From Devosia riboflavina (lineage in GTDB: Bacteria > Pseudomonadota > Alphaproteobacteria > Rhizobiales > Devosiaceae), in NCBI RefSeq assembly GCF_000743575.1, contig NZ_JQGC01000003.1, forward strand, positions 186,001-250,000: a DNA stretch of 64,000 nt, read 5' to 3'. The position numbers and the translations under genes are program-made. Every line of letters starts with the position of its first letter. Position 1 is the stretch's first letter. Positions 45,689-56,052 of this stretch are shown in pieces. The notes under the pieces are model-generated. The model was not told the origin of the DNA and did not search any database. It worked only from the letters and a program-made list of their open reading frames with translations.

Positions 45689-46720
45689 TTGCGCAAGCGC
45701 CGGCCTACCATCATTGATGTGGCCGAGCGGGCCGGGGTGTCGAAAAGCACCGCGGCGCGCGCCCTTGCGGGTGCCGAGAGCATCCTCGATGAGACGCGCG
45801 AGCGGGTGCTCGCGGCGGCGAAAGCCGTTGGCTATGAGCGCAATCACCTCGCGGTGGGGATGCGCTCAGGGCGTTCCGGCATGTTGGGGCTGGTTATTCC
45901 CGATATCACGAATCCCTTCTGGGCCGATGTGGCGCGTGGTGCGTTGGATCGGGCGGCGGAGGCGGATGTTTCGCTGCTGGTGTTTTCCTCGGACTGGGAC
46001 CCGGCCAAGGAAGAGAGCCATTTGCGGGCCTTGCGGCGGGCGCGGGTCGACGGGGCCATCGTCAATCCGGTTTCCGATGCGCTCGACGATCTCGACAAGT
46101 TCGGCCTGCCCTTCGTACTGATCGGCTCGAGCGCCGAGCGCTTTGCCGATGTGTCGAGCGTGGGTTCGGATATTACCCAGGCCGTTGAACTGGGGCTCGA
46201 TCATCTCGTCTCCAAAGGGCATCATGCGCCGACGCTGATCGTCGGCCCAAAATCGCGCCTGGCGCGGACGCGCTTCTTGAATGCCGTGCAACGGCACAGC
46301 ATCAAGCGGGATGTCGATCCGGCGCAACTCATTGTCGAAGATGGCGAATATACGCTCGAAGGCGGGCGTCTCGCCATGCTGCGGCTGCTTGATCGGCCGC
46401 GCCTCGGGCATATCTGCGTGTTCGCCGCCAATGACATGATGGCCATCGGCGCCATGATGGCGGTGCGCGAGCGCGGGCTGCGCTGCCCCGAGGATGTTTC
46501 CATACTCGGGTTCGACGGCATCCCCTCGGGCGCCTTTACCTTTCCGGGCCTTACCACCATTGCCAAGCCCGGTCGAGATATCGGCGCGCGGGCGGTGGAG
46601 AGCCTGTTTGACGAAATCGAAGGACGGCCGGAACACGGCCGCGTCTATATGCCTTGCCGGCTGATCGATCGGGCTTCGCTCGCGGATCTGTCGCGCGAAC
46701 CCCGCAAACTGGCGGGGTAG
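45689..46720 (+). CDS. LacI-family transcriptional regulator
   Basis: A 343-residue regulator. The helix-turn-helix is IIDVAERAGVSKSTAARALAG (residues about 7-27), followed by the GalR-type effector domain with GLVIPDITNPFWADVARG and FAANDMMAIGAMMAVRERG and GFDGIPSGAFTFPGLTTI. I prefer the TTG at 45689 because GGAGG is eight bases upstream and it gives a standard LacI N-terminus; an in-frame TTG at 45668 has no ribosome site. It opens the cluster that contains the LplB-type permeases, and operators lie before it and near the permease start. Confidence 0.9.
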   Translation: MRKRRPTIIDVAERAGVSKSTAARALAGAESILDETRERVLAAAKAVGYERNHLAVGMRSGRSGMLGLVIPDITNPFWADVARGALDRAAEADVSLLVFSSDWDPAKEESHLRALRRARVDGAIVNPVSDALDDLDKFGLPFVLIGSSAERFADVSSVGSDITQAVELGLDHLVSKGHHAPTLIVGPKSRLARTRFLNAVQRHSIKRDVDPAQLIVEDGEYTLEGGRLAMLRLLDRPRLGHICVFAANDMMAIGAMMAVRERGLRCPEDVSILGFDGIPSGAFTFPGLTTIAKPGRDIGARAVESLFDEIEGRPEHGRVYMPCRLIDRASLADLSREPRKLAG

Positions 46721-46734
46721 GGAGGATCTGACTG

Positions 46735-47745
46735 ATGGCAGAACCAAGTGCTGGCCGCATTGCTGCACCCAACAATGGGAACGTTCCCAAACCTGATGCC
46801 GTTTTGGATAACGGAGGGCGGGAGTTCGCTAACAGACTGTTACCGTCTGGCGTAACGTTCGGGGCGCAAGTGCGACAGTGGTGGCCCTATTACGCCATGA
46901 TGGCGCCGGGGCTAATCTTCTTCATCATCTGGCACTACGTGCCGATCTGGGAAGCCAAGATGGCTTTCGAACAGGTGCGCATCATCCCGCCCAATATCTG
47001 GGTCGGGCTGAAGAACTTTCAGGTCCTGTTCTCGTCGCCGATCTTCTATCAGGTGCTCGCCAATACGCTGATCATTTCGGGCATGAAGATCATCTTCGTC
47101 TTCCCCGTGCCGATCATCGTTGCGCTGCTGCTCAATGAAATCCGCAGCGGCAAGCTGCGCGGCACGCTGCAATCGGCGATCTACCTGCCGCACTTCCTCT
47201 CCTGGGTCGTCATCTCGGGCGTGTTCATTGCCCTGCTCTCGCCCACCGATGGTGCGGTCAATCAGATTCAGACGGCGCTCGGCTTCCAGCCGGTGAGCTA
47301 CATGACCAATACCGGCACCATTCGCTGGGTGCTGGTGATCTCGGAAATCTGGCGCTCGGCCGGCTGGGACAGTCTTCTATACCTTGCCGCCATCTTCGCC
47401 ATCGATCCGCAGCTCTATGAGGCCGCCGAGATGGATGGGGCCAATCGCTGGCAGAAAATCTGGCACGTCACCATTCCCGGCATCGTGCCGACCATCGCGA
47501 CGCTCTTCATTCTCAATATGGGCATGTTCCTCAGCGCCGACCTCAACCAGGTCATCAACATGCAAAACGACGTCAACGCTTCGACGATCGATATTCTCGA
47601 CACCTATGTCTATCGACTGGGTCTCTCGACCGGCGAATACGCCCTCGCCACCGCCGCCGGGCTCTTCAAGGCCGTCATTGGCATGATCCTCGTGATCACC
47701 TCGCATCTCGTCAGCAAGAAGCTGACCGGCAAGGGAGTGTGGTGA
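46735..47745 (+). CDS. LplB/UgpA-type ABC transporter permease
   Basis: Inner-membrane permease of up to 336 residues. The EAA loop is EAAEMDGANRWQKIWHVTIPGI (about 228-249); membrane segments begin near WPYYAMMAPGLIFFIIW. The ATG at 46735 has GGAGG nine bases upstream. However, the operator palindrome at 46776-46789 lies inside the coding sequence if this start is used, and the first about 45 residues are low in conserved features. A GTG at 46870 is a possible later start after the operator. It pairs with the permease at 47745. The LplB-like N-terminus is typical of oligosaccharide or sugar-polymer importers. Confidence 0.88.
   Translation: MAEPSAGRIAAPNNGNVPKPDAVLDNGGREFANRLLPSGVTFGAQVRQWWPYYAMMAPGLIFFIIWHYVPIWEAKMAFEQVRIIPPNIWVGLKNFQVLFSSPIFYQVLANTLIISGMKIIFVFPVPIIVALLLNEIRSGKLRGTLQSAIYLPHFLSWVVISGVFIALLSPTDGAVNQIQTALGFQPVSYMTNTGTIRWVLVISEIWRSAGWDSLLYLAAIFAIDPQLYEAAEMDGANRWQKIWHVTIPGIVPTIATLFILNMGMFLSADLNQVINMQNDVNASTIDILDTYVYRLGLSTGEYALATAAGLFKAVIGMILVITSHLVSKKLTGKGVW
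46776..46789. promoter_or_regulatory. Perfect LacI operator inside or before the LplB-type permease gene
   Basis: TGGGAACGTTCCCA is a perfect 14-bp palindrome with the central CG of LacI-family sites and matches the dyad before the LacI gene (45638-45653). A further partial copy, CGTAACGTTC, lies at 46851-46860. Confidence 0.65.
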
Positions 47746-48644
47746 TGTCGAGCCAAGTGCGCCGCAGCCCGCTTGAGCGGGTCGAATATGTGCTCATTGT
47801 TTCCACGCTCCTGCTGCTGGTGGTGTTTACCCTGCAGCCGCTGCTGAACCTGCTTGCTTTGTCCTTTTCGGACCCGAGCAAGGTGGCGGGGTTCTCGGGG
47901 CTCTCCATCGTGCCCGATGGGTTCTCGCTCGATGTGTGGACGCTGCTCTTGCAGCATCCCAATGTGCAGCGCGGGCTGTTCAATTCGGTCTGGATGACGA
48001 CAACCAGCGTTCTCATCGGCGTGATGGGGACAGCGCTGATGGCCTGGGGCCTGTCGCGGCCCGGCCTGCCAGGCCGGCGGCTGATCTTTCTGATGGTGCT
48101 CGTCACCATCGTTTTCGAGCCGGGCATCATTCCCGACTACTTTCTTATGAAGCGGCTGGGCCTGCTCAATTCGCCCTGGTCGGTGATCCTCTACAAGGCG
48201 GTCAGCGCCTGGTACCTGATCATCCTCGTGCGCTTCTTCGAGGAGATTCCGAAGGAGCTGCTGGAAGCCGCCGAGCTCGATGGCGCCAATCCGTTCCAGA
48301 CCTTTTTCCTCGTCGTGCTGCCGCTGGCAAAGCCCGCGCTCGCCACCATTGCGCTGTTCTACTTCGTGTTGCACTGGAACGAGTTTTTCCGCTCGATGAT
48401 CTACCTCAACGACCAGACCAAATGGCCGCTGCAGGTGGTGCTGAGGCAGTTCGTTATCGAGGGCGACAAGATCGCCATCGTCGGGGCGAACAATGCCAAC
48501 AACAATATCGGGCTGGCGCAGATCAATATCCGCGCGCTGAAGGCCGGGATGATTTTCATCACCATCCTGCCGATCCTCGCGATCTACCCGCTCATCCTCA
48601 AATATTTCACCAAGGGCACCATGTCGGGGGCGCTGAAGGGATGA
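47745..48644 (+). CDS. LplC/UgpE-type ABC transporter permease
   Basis: Inner-membrane permease of 299 residues with the EAA loop EAAELDGANPFQTFFLVVLPLA (about 177-198). It opens with MSSQVRRSPLERVEYVLIVSTLLLLVVF. The ATG at 47745 overlaps the stop of the previous gene (TGATG) and AAGGGAG precedes it, so translation is coupled. Its C-terminus has LPILAIYPLILKYFTKGTMSGALKG, the LplC-type tail. Partner of the upstream LplB-type permease and the binding protein at 48865. Confidence 0.92.
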   Translation: MSSQVRRSPLERVEYVLIVSTLLLLVVFTLQPLLNLLALSFSDPSKVAGFSGLSIVPDGFSLDVWTLLLQHPNVQRGLFNSVWMTTTSVLIGVMGTALMAWGLSRPGLPGRRLIFLMVLVTIVFEPGIIPDYFLMKRLGLLNSPWSVILYKAVSAWYLIILVRFFEEIPKELLEAAELDGANPFQTFFLVVLPLAKPALATIALFYFVLHWNEFFRSMIYLNDQTKWPLQVVLRQFVIEGDKIAIVGANNANNNIGLAQINIRALKAGMIFITILPILAIYPLILKYFTKGTMSGALKG

Positions 48645-48670
48645 TGCTGGGGCCGATCAACATTCTCGAT

Positions 48671-48754
48671 GGTCGTCACCACCCGGCTTGTCCGGGTGGT
48701 CCATGGGCGCCGCGGCATCGCTGGATTGCCCGGACGAGCCGGGCAATGACGACG
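48671..48754. repeat. Palindromic intergenic repeat, family A (copy 1)
   Basis: An 84-bp structured repeat: outer stem GTCGTCA (48672-48678) / TGACGAC (48747-48753), with two inner hairpins, ACCACCCGG / CCGGGTGGT and TTGCCCGG / CCGGGCAA, separated by a non-conserved centre. A second copy in the opposite orientation lies at about 56933-57005. It sits between the permease and the binding-protein genes. Confidence 0.65.
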
Positions 48755-48864
48755 TGGCGAGGGCCGGGCGAGAGAACCGACGCCGCTGGCGGGGAGCCAC
48801 TGAGCCTAAAATTTCAAAAATACCGCGAGAGCGGGAAGACTAAAAACAACGGAGGAGACTACCA

Positions 48865-50298
48865 ATGACACTGAAGAAACTGCTCCTGGCCACCACGGCT
48901 ATGGCGATGGTTGGAGCGCTTGCCGCGCCCGCCATGGCGCAGACCACTTTGCGTCTCGTCAGCAAGGACCTGCTTACCACCAACCCCGATGACATGAAGG
49001 AAATCGAGGCCATCGAAGCTGCGCTCAAGGCGCAGGGGACCGATGTCGATATCCAGACGATCGACCTGCCGGGCGGCACGTCGGCCTATGTCGATGCGCT
49101 GGGCGTGATGCTGCTTTCGGGCGATATTCCCGACATCATCTACTTCCAGGGCGGCGACCAGAAAATGGCCGAGCAAGGGATTCTCGAAGACCTGACGCCC
49201 CATATCGAGGCTTCGCAGCACGTCAAGGCTGCGCTCTGGCCGCATAATGTGGATCGCCTCGCCAACTATCCCTACCTGATCTACATCTACCCGCCGCGCG
49301 CGCCGCAGCCGGTGATCCGCACCGATTGGCTGGAAAAGCTGGGCCTACAGGCCCCGACCACGGTGGAAGAATATGAAGCCCTGTTCCAGGCCATTCATGA
49401 CGCCGATCTCGATGGCGATGGCACCGCCGGCAATACGCTGGGCCTGACCGGTTTTGGCAATACCGGCGAACTCGACTCCATCTTCAACCAGGCTTTTGGC
49501 GTGACCGGGACCTGGATGAAGAATGCCGATGGGCAGTGGGTCAATTCGCGTGTGACCGACGCCGAAAAGGCCAAGATCGAGTTCTATGCGCGGCTGGCCG
49601 AAAAGGGCCTCTTCGACAAGGAATATGTCACCAACACGTTCGACGTGAAGGAAGACAAGTTCTACACCGGCAAGGCCGGCGTGGTGTTTGGCTCTTCGCC
49701 CGAAGTGATCGACATTTATGCCGGCAAGATGCGCCAGGCGCATCCGGGCGAGGATATTTCCCTCACCCTGCTTCCGGTTCCCTCGGGCCCGGGCGGCCAG
49801 GGTCTGGCGGCAGTCGACGTTTCCAAGGAATCGCGCGGCTGGGCCATTTCCTCGCTCTCCGAGCACAAGGAAGAGGCATTCAAGGTGCTCGATTTCATGG
49901 CTTCCAAGGAAGGCCAGGATATCGACCGCATGGGCTTTGAGGGTACGCAATATACCAAGGACGCGAGCGGGGCGGTGACGTTCACCGACGCGATCTCGAC
50001 CTGGTATGCGCGCTTCTTCAACTCGGCCAACTGGACCCCGCCGACCCCGCTGCTTTCGCCCACCGCGCAGGCTGCACTGGATACGATCAAGGCCGACTTC
50101 ACGGCGGACAATGCCTTTGTCTGGCCGGCCGAATTTGCCGCCGATGTCGATGCGACCGAGCAGGTCTATCGCTCGTGGGTGGCAAAATTCATCACCGGCG
50201 AAGCCGGGCTCGACCAGTGGGATGCGTTTGTTGCCGAATACAATGCTGCCGGTGGCGAGCGCATGGCCGAACACGCAAGGACTGTGTTGGGCGAATAA
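48865..50298 (+). CDS. LplA-type extracellular solute-binding protein
   Basis: A 477-residue periplasmic binding protein. The signal peptide is MTLKKLLLATTAMAMVGALA with cleavage near AMAQTT, and GAGGAGA precedes the ATG at 48865. The mature part has DIPDIIYFQGGDQKMAEQG and RTDWLEKLGLQAPTTVEEYE, characteristic of the SBP_bac_1 relatives used with LplB/LplC permeases. It also contains an Asp-rich DADLDGDGTAGNTLGLTGFG segment that resembles the calcium-binding loop seen in some large oligosaccharide-binding proteins of this group (inference). Substrate unknown. Confidence 0.9.
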   Translation: MTLKKLLLATTAMAMVGALAAPAMAQTTLRLVSKDLLTTNPDDMKEIEAIEAALKAQGTDVDIQTIDLPGGTSAYVDALGVMLLSGDIPDIIYFQGGDQKMAEQGILEDLTPHIEASQHVKAALWPHNVDRLANYPYLIYIYPPRAPQPVIRTDWLEKLGLQAPTTVEEYEALFQAIHDADLDGDGTAGNTLGLTGFGNTGELDSIFNQAFGVTGTWMKNADGQWVNSRVTDAEKAKIEFYARLAEKGLFDKEYVTNTFDVKEDKFYTGKAGVVFGSSPEVIDIYAGKMRQAHPGEDISLTLLPVPSGPGGQGLAAVDVSKESRGWAISSLSEHKEEAFKVLDFMASKEGQDIDRMGFEGTQYTKDASGAVTFTDAISTWYARFFNSANWTPPTPLLSPTAQAALDTIKADFTADNAFVWPAEFAADVDATEQVYRSWVAKFITGEAGLDQWDAFVAEYNAAGGERMAEHARTVLGE

Positions 50299-50310
50299 GG
50301 ACGAAACAGG

Positions 50311-50335
50311 CTCCCTCCCCCAACTTGGGAGGGAG
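50311..50335 (+). terminator. Stem-loop after the LplA-type gene
   Basis: CTCCCTCCC (50311-50319) pairs perfectly with GGGAGGGAG (50327-50335), 12 bp after the binding-protein stop. Confidence 0.5.
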
Positions 50336-50359
50336 TTCACTGAGCCTGTTCAACCACGA

Positions 50360-50432
50360 TGTCATTCCCGCGAAAGCGGGAACCCCTGTTCACCAAACGG
50401 GGGTCCCCGCTTTCGCGGGGATGACACGGTGG
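50360..50432. repeat. Palindromic intergenic repeat, family B (full copy)
   Basis: TGTCAT (50360) to ATGACA (50426) encloses three hairpins: CCCGC-GAAA-GCGGG, an ACCCC / GGGGT centre, and CCCCGC-TTTC-GCGGGG. The 31 bp at 50402-50432, which begin GGTCCCCGCTTTCGCGGGG, recur exactly at 56877-56907. This sequence type is common in proteobacterial intergenic DNA. Confidence 0.7.
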
Positions 50433-50502
50433 ATGAGCGGGCAGCAAGCGCCGGACCCGAAGGTTTGGCGACAACTAAAATGACAAAAGAGTCGGAGTCG
50501 AG

Positions 50503-51672
50503 ATGACCCCATCCTTCCAGTCCCGCATTCGGGCCATGCTTTATGGCATTGCCCTGGGAGATGCGCTGGGCGCGCCGGTTGAAAAACTGTCGGCGGCGCA
50601 GATCAGGGCGCGCTATGGCCGCGTGACATCGGTGATGACGCGCTGGCACAAGATGGACCTGCCGCCCGAACAGCGGAACCATCGGGTGCGCGGGGATGGC
50701 ATTATCACCGACGACACGATGATGACCCTGGCGCTGATGGATATTTATGCCGAGACCGGGCGGCATCTCGACGCCTGGGACATGGCCGATGGCATGGTCA
50801 AGCAGATCGCCTGGACGCCGCGCTGGGTACCGGAATTGCAGCGCGAGGCCATGCTGATCGACCGGCTATTTTATCCCGAAAAGTGGATTTTCCAGCGGCA
50901 CCAATTGTCCAATTGCGACCCGCGCCAGGGCGGGATCGGCAATATGGTGAACTGCGGGGCGGCGATGTATATCGCGCCCATCGGGGTCGCCAATGCGGCC
51001 AATCCGCGGGCGGCCTATGACGAGGCCGTCGGTTTCGCGGCCGGGCATCAGGAAAGTTATGGGCTCGAGGCGGCCGGCGTGATGGCGGCGGCGGTGGCTG
51101 CTGCCTTTGTGCCCGGAAAAACCATTGAAGGCGTGGTCGAGACCGTCTTGGGGCTCGCCAAGGATGGCACGCGCGATGCCATTGCCGAAATTGCCGATGT
51201 GGCCAATCGGTTGCGCGGCAGCGGGGCAGAGCATGCCGAAATCTGCGATGCGTTTCACGCCGCCATAGCGCCGTTTTCGGTGATGGGCGACGACGTCAAT
51301 CACATGCCCGAAAAAGTCGGGCGGCTGACCGATGCCTATCGGCCGAGCCGGTTGCAGGCGATCGAGGAATTGCCGCTGGCGCTTGGGTTCTGTCTGCTGA
51401 ACCAGGGGAATTTCCGTGCCTCGATAGAGGATGGAATCAATTCGGGGCGCGACACGGACTCCATCGGGGTCATGGCCGGCGCCATTCTCGGCGCGCTGCA
51501 TGGTGAGGCGGTTATCGATGCTGCTGATCTTGCTCAGCTTAATTCGGCCAATCGTCTCGATCTCATGACTTCGGCTGACGCCTTTGCGGCGACGGCTTCC
51601 AAAATCATTGCCGCCGATCGCGCCGCTGCCCGCGCCCGCGAAGAGGCTTTTTCCCTACTCAATCTTGCCTGA
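50503..51672 (+). CDS. ADP-ribosylglycohydrolase (ARH/DraG) family protein
   Basis: A 389-residue ARH-fold hydrolase. The metal-binding motifs are present: ALGDALGAPVE (residues 17-27), ITDDTMM (Asp70-Asp71-Thr72), and GRDTDSIG near the C-terminus (Asp317, Asp319). Family members cleave N- or O-glycosidic bonds of ADP-ribose or related ribosides with two magnesium ions. No signal peptide, so it acts on imported material. It is in an importer operon rather than near nitrogenase or a toxin, so a catabolic role on a ribosylated or glycosylated substrate is more likely than DraG-type protein regulation (inference). The second homologue follows nine bases later. Confidence 0.9.
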   Translation: MTPSFQSRIRAMLYGIALGDALGAPVEKLSAAQIRARYGRVTSVMTRWHKMDLPPEQRNHRVRGDGIITDDTMMTLALMDIYAETGRHLDAWDMADGMVKQIAWTPRWVPELQREAMLIDRLFYPEKWIFQRHQLSNCDPRQGGIGNMVNCGAAMYIAPIGVANAANPRAAYDEAVGFAAGHQESYGLEAAGVMAAAVAAAFVPGKTIEGVVETVLGLAKDGTRDAIAEIADVANRLRGSGAEHAEICDAFHAAIAPFSVMGDDVNHMPEKVGRLTDAYRPSRLQAIEELPLALGFCLLNQGNFRASIEDGINSGRDTDSIGVMAGAILGALHGEAVIDAADLAQLNSANRLDLMTSADAFAATASKIIAADRAAARAREEAFSLLNLA

Positions 51673-51681
51673 AAGTTGCCC

Positions 51682-53778
51682 ATGCTGACCGAAACGCAAA
51701 TCCTAGAAAAGATCTATGCCGGCTTCATCGCCAAGGCCATCGGCGTGCGGCTTGGCGCGCCTGTGGAGCCGACCATCTGGAGCTATGACCGCATCCAGAA
51801 GACCTATGGCGAGGTGACGCAATACCTTCGCGATTTCAAGAATTTCGCGGCTGACGACGATACCAACGGGCCGGTCTATTTCATCCGGGCGCTGCGTGAC
51901 TATGGGCTGAATTGCACGGCCGAGGACGTGGGCAAGACCTGGCTCAACTATGCGGCTGAAGAGCATGGCATGTATTGGTGGGGCGGGTTTGGCGTTTCGA
52001 CGGAACACACCGCCTACAAGAACCTGCAGGCCGGCATTCCGGCGCCGCATTCGGGCTCGATTGCCACCAATGGCACGACTGTGGCCGAACAGATCGGTGG
52101 GCAGATTTTTATCGATAGCTGGGGCTGGGTGAACCCGGGCAATCCCAAGCGCGCGGCAGAAATGTCGGCCATGGCGGCTTCAGTGGCGCATGATGGCGAC
52201 GGGCTCAATGGCGCGCGCTTCTGCGCGGCGGCGATTGCGGCTGCGTTCGAGGCCAAGTCGATCGACGAGATCATCGAGACGGCGATGGCGCAGATTGATG
52301 CGAACTCGACTTACGCAAAAGTTTGCCGGGCGGTGATCGATTTCCATAAGGCCAATCCGGACAATTGGCGGCTGTGCCGCGACATGCTGACGGCGGGATG
52401 GGGCTATGATCGCTATCCCGGCGTCTGCCACATCATCCCCAATGCCGGGGTGACGATCATGTCGATCCTTTATGGCGCGGGTTCGCTGCCGCGCACGGCC
52501 GAGATCGCCACCATGGCGGGCTGGGATACCGACTGTAACGCGGGCAATGCGGCGGCCATCGTCGGGACGTTCCAGGGGCTCGATGCGAGCTGGGACAAGT
52601 ATCGCAAGCCGATCAGCGATTTTCTGATTGCCTCGGGCATCGTGGGCTCGATCAATATCGTCGATATTCCGAGCTTTGCGCGGGAGCTGACGGTGCTGGC
52701 GCTGCAACTGGCCGGGTGCGATGTGCCGGCGCGGTGGCTGGAAGATTTTACGCGGCGCGGGCTGCGGTTCGATTTTGATCTACCGGGCTCGACGCATGGT
52801 TTCAGGACCGAGGGGTTCAATCAGATCAGTCTGAAACATTCCGATGAGCGGCATGTCGAGGGATCGCGCGGGTCGCTGGAAATCCAGCTTGATCGGCTGG
52901 AGCGCGGACAGGGCGGGCGGATTTTCTGGAAGCCGTTCTATCGCCGGAGCGATTTTGACGACGAGCGTTATCGTCCGATGTTCTCGCCGGTTGTCGATGC
53001 TGGGCAGGTGGTCAAGTTCAAGCTGTGGCTTGATCCATGGAATGGCGACGGCAATCTGCGGGTGGCGCCCTATGTGCGGCGCGCCATGAGCGGGACGATC
53101 GAGGAAACCGGCGCCTGGCATGTGCCGTCGCATGAAGGCTGGCAGGATTATGAATTCGTGGTGCCCGAGGGGGTCGAGGCAATCGACGAGATCGGTATTT
53201 CGGTCGAGTATTTTGGGCGGCTAAAATTCCTCGGGCGGTTGTTCCTTGCGGACTTTACGGTCTCGGGACCGGGGCATCTGACCATCGATCCGGCCACCGA
53301 GATCCAGGAATGGGGCGCGATTTCGCGCTTTACCTGGAACCGCGGGCACTGGACCAAGCAGTTTGGCCGTATCCATGGGCATGCTTCGAGCGATGCCGAT
53401 ATGTGGACCGGGCACTATTATAGCCGCGACGTGACGGTGTCGGCGGATCTGGAAGTGCTGGCCGGGCAATCGCAACTGGTGACGGCGCGCGTGCAGGGAA
53501 CCGGGCGGTTCTATGCCGGCGGTTTCCAGAATGGCGAAGCGGTGATTGTGAAGCATGACTTTGGGCAGACGGTGCTGGCGAGCGTGCCGTTCAAGCCGGA
53601 GGCCGGGCGCGTTTATCGCGTGGAGCTGAGCGTCGAGGGCGACATGCTAGCGCTGTCGATTGATGGCAAGGCGCTGGCGTCCGCGAATGACAAAACCTTT
53701 GCCTATGGCATGTCCGGGCTGCGGCTTGGTTCGGCTGGGCGCATGGCGGTTGATCGCTTTGCCGTGACGGAAAAGTAG
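51682..53778 (+). CDS. ADP-ribosylglycohydrolase fused to a C-terminal beta-rich (lectin/jelly-roll-like) region
   Basis: A 698-residue protein. Residues about 1-345 form a second ARH domain ([14 protein letters not shown], then [10 protein letters not shown] at 58-67, and [16 protein letters not shown] with Asp282 and Asp284). The C-terminal half (about 380-698) is unrelated to ARH, with repeated beta-type sequence such as [20 protein letters not shown] and [20 protein letters not shown] that suggests a carbohydrate-binding or concanavalin-like fold. No signal peptide. The first ATG with context is 51682; a TTG two codons earlier is weaker. Its substrate is probably a large or sugar-linked compound, but this is inferred. 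Confidence 0.88.
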   Translation: MLTETQILEKIYAGFIAKAIGVRLGAPVEPTIWSYDRIQKTYGEVTQYLRDFKNFAADDDTNGPVYFIRALRDYGLNCTAEDVGKTWLNYAAEEHGMYWWGGFGVSTEHTAYKNLQAGIPAPHSGSIATNGTTVAEQIGGQIFIDSWGWVNPGNPKRAAEMSAMAASVAHDGDGLNGARFCAAAIAAAFEAKSIDEIIETAMAQIDANSTYAKVCRAVIDFHKANPDNWRLCRDMLTAGWGYDRYPGVCHIIPNAGVTIMSILYGAGSLPRTAEIATMAGWDTDCNAGNAAAIVGTFQGLDASWDKYRKPISDFLIASGIVGSINIVDIPSFARELTVLALQLAGCDVPARWLEDFTRRGLRFDFDLPGSTHGFRTEGFNQISLKHSDERHVEGSRGSLEIQLDRLERGQGGRIFWKPFYRRSDFDDERYRPMFSPVVDAGQVVKFKLWLDPWNGDGNLRVAPYVRRAMSGTIEETGAWHVPSHEGWQDYEFVVPEGVEAIDEIGISVEYFGRLKFLGRLFLADFTVSGPGHLTIDPATEIQEWGAISRFTWNRGHWTKQFGRIHGHASSDADMWTGHYYSRDVTVSADLEVLAGQSQLVTARVQGTGRFYAGGFQNGEAVIVKHDFGQTVLASVPFKPEAGRVYRVELSVEGDMLALSIDGKALASANDKTFAYGMSGLRLGSAGRMAVDRFAVTEK

Positions 53779-53791
53779 GAGGCCTACGAAA

Positions 53792-54859
53792 ATGCCGGAA
53801 ATCGAACTCCGCAATGTCAGCAAGAGCTATGGTGGTGTGACGGTCATCGAGGACCTGTCGCTCTCCATGGAAAAGGGCGAGTTCGTGGTGCTGGTCGGAC
53901 CCTCGGGCTGCGGCAAGTCCACGCTTTTGCGCATGATTGCCGGGCTGGAGCCGATTTCCGGCGGCGAGATCACCATTGGCGGTAAGGTGGTCAATAACAT
54001 GCCCGCCAAGGAGCGGGACCTTGCCATGGTGTTTCAATCCTATGCGCTCTATCCGCATATGAAGGTGGCGGACAATATGAGCTTTGCGCTGCGGCTAGCC
54101 GGGATTTCCAAGGCCGAGCGCGACAAGCGCGTGGCCGAGGCGGCTGCGATCTTGGGGCTGGAAAAGCTGCTGGACCGGTTGCCGAAGGAGCTTTCGGGCG
54201 GGCAGCGGCAGCGTGTGGCCATGGGGCGGGCCATCGTGCGCAATCCGCGGGCGTTTTTGTTCGATGAGCCGCTGAGCAATCTCGATGCGAAACTGCGCGT
54301 GCGTATGCGCGGCGAGATCAAGGCGCTGCATCAGCGGCTCGGGAAGACTACCATCTATGTCACGCACGACCAGACCGAGGCCATGACCATGGCCGACACG
54401 ATCGTGGTGCTGAATGGCGGCAAGATCGAACAAGCCGGGGCGCCGCTCGATCTCTACAACGATCCCAATAATCTGTTTGTGGCGGGTTTTATTGGCTCGC
54501 CGGAAATGAACCTGCTTGAGGTTACAACGCTCGGACCTGATGTCTCGAGCGTGGCTCTGGCGGGCGGGGAAAAGCTCCCAATTCCCCGTCCGCTGTCGCT
54601 GCCCGCAGGGATGCCTGTGGTCTATGGCATCCGGCCGCAGCATATCGGGCTCAATGCCGGTGGCGTTGCAGCCGAGGCGCTGGTGGTGGAGCCGACGGGC
54701 GAGGCGCAGGAAGTGCGGGCGCGGATTGGCGGGACCGAGATCAGCGTCGTCATTCGGGATGCAGAACTGCTGTCACCGGGACAAAAGATTGGTCTCGGGA
54801 TTGATCCCTCAAAGGTGCTGCTGTTTGACAAGGCGAGCGGGGAAAGGCTCGACCGGTGA
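53792..54859 (+). CDS. ABC transporter ATP-binding protein, UgpC/MalK-like
   Basis: A 355-residue ATPase with Walker [10 protein letters not shown] (about 37-45), signature [14 protein letters not shown], Walker [14 protein letters not shown] and H-loop [15 protein letters not shown], then a TOBE region with [20 protein letters not shown] precedes the ATG at 53792. It is the ATPase for the LplB/LplC pair and the CoA-transferase gene overlaps its stop by four bases. Confidence 0.94.
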   Translation: MPEIELRNVSKSYGGVTVIEDLSLSMEKGEFVVLVGPSGCGKSTLLRMIAGLEPISGGEITIGGKVVNNMPAKERDLAMVFQSYALYPHMKVADNMSFALRLAGISKAERDKRVAEAAAILGLEKLLDRLPKELSGGQRQRVAMGRAIVRNPRAFLFDEPLSNLDAKLRVRMRGEIKALHQRLGKTTIYVTHDQTEAMTMADTIVVLNGGKIEQAGAPLDLYNDPNNLFVAGFIGSPEMNLLEVTTLGPDVSSVALAGGEKLPIPRPLSLPAGMPVVYGIRPQHIGLNAGGVAAEALVVEPTGEAQEVRARIGGTEISVVIRDAELLSPGQKIGLGIDPSKVLLFDKASGERLDR

Positions 54860-56052
54860 GTTTTTCGCGAGCCCGGTTTGATGGCACGGCGACGGGGCCG
54901 CTGGAAGGTATTCGCGTCGTTGATCTGTCGCGGCTGATGGCGGGCAATATGCTGAGCCTGCAGCTCGGGGACTTTGGCGCCGATGTCATCAAGGTGGAGC
55001 CGCCCGAGGGTGACCCCCTGCGCGACTGGAAGGAGGAGGGGCACTCCTTTTTCTGGAAGGCCTATGGGCGCAACAAGCGTTCCATTTGCCTCAACCTGCG
55101 CGAGGCGGCGCAGATGGATGTGCTGCTGAGATTGCTCGATACGGCCGATGTGTTCATCGAGAATTTCCGGCCGGGCACGCTCGAAAAAATGGGGCTGTCG
55201 CCGGACATTCTGCTGGCGCGTAATCCGCGACTGGTGGTGGTGCGGATTTCGGGGTTTGGGCAGACCGGGCCCTATGCGCATCTGCCAGGGTTCGGGACCA
55301 TTGTCGAGGCGATGAGCGGCTTTGCGGATCGGACGGGGTTTCCGGATCGAGAGCCGGTGCTGCCGCCGCTAGCGCTGGCCGATATGATTGCCGGCGTATA
55401 TGGGGCGTCGGCGACGATGACGGCGCTTTATGCGCGGGATGTGCGGGGCGGCCGCGGGCAGGTGATTGACCTGTCGTTGCTCGAATCCATGTTTTCGGTG
55501 CTCGGGCCCGAGGCGGGGATTTTTGCAAAAACCGGGAAGATCAAGCAGCGGGTGGGGAGCGCGTCGAATACGGCTTCGCCACGGAATGTGTATTTGTGCG
55601 CCGATGGCGGCTATGTCGCCTTGTCGGGGTCGACGCAGACGGTGGCGCGGCGGATTTTTGAGATCATCGGCCAGCCGGACATGAACGATGATCCGCGCTT
55701 TGCCACCAATTCGGATCGGGTGAAGCACCGCCATCTGGTGGACGCGGCGATTTCCGCGTGGTTTGCGACGCGGACGCGCGATGCGGCGCTGGCGGAGATG
55801 CGGGCTTCGGGGGCGACGGTGGGGCCGGTCTATAATATCGGCGACGCGATGGACGACGCGCATTTTCAGGAGCGCGAGATTGTCGTGGCGCTGGACGATG
55901 AAGAGTTTGGCACTATGCCCATGCACAATGTGGTGCCGCGGCTTTCGGGAACGCCGGGCGGATTTCGGCTTCCGGCGCCGGGTCTCAATGAGCATGGCGC
56001 GGAATTGCTGGCGGAGCTTGGATTTGACGGGGAATTCCGGAGGGTCGCCTGA
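54856..56052 (+). CDS. CaiB/BaiF family CoA-transferase (family III)
   Basis: A 398-residue CoA transferase, which moves CoA between organic acids. N-terminal [38 protein letters not shown] split motifs, [12 protein letters not shown] and [17 protein letters not shown] are typical. The catalytic Asp is expected in [11 protein letters not shown] (family pattern, seen here). It starts with GTG at 54856 overlapping the ATPase gene. It is followed by a CitE/HpcH lyase with one base of overlap. Together with the two ARH proteins it suggests that an organic acid is released from the cargo and activated as a CoA thioester. Acid not determined. Confidence 0.92.
   Translation: MSFSRARFDGTATGPLEGIRVVDLSRLMAGNMLSLQLGDFGADVIKVEPPEGDPLRDWKEEGHSFFWKAYGRNKRSICLNLREAAQMDVLLRLLDTADVFIENFRPGTLEKMGLSPDILLARNPRLVVVRISGFGQTGPYAHLPGFGTIVEAMSGFADRTGFPDREPVLPPLALADMIAGVYGASATMTALYARDVRGGRGQVIDLSLLESMFSVLGPEAGIFAKTGKIKQRVGSASNTASPRNVYLCADGGYVALSGSTQTVARRIFEIIGQPDMNDDPRFATNSDRVKHRHLVDAAISAWFATRTRDAALAEMRASGATVGPVYNIGDAMDDAHFQEREIVVALDDEEFGTMPMHNVVPRLSGTPGGFRLPAPGLNEHGAELLAELGFDGEFRRVA

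Noticed and set aside
50503..53778. ARH proteins considered as DraG-type regulators of nitrogenase or as toxin-immunity enzymes
   Set aside because: No nif, drat or toxin genes nearby; they sit inside a solute importer operon.
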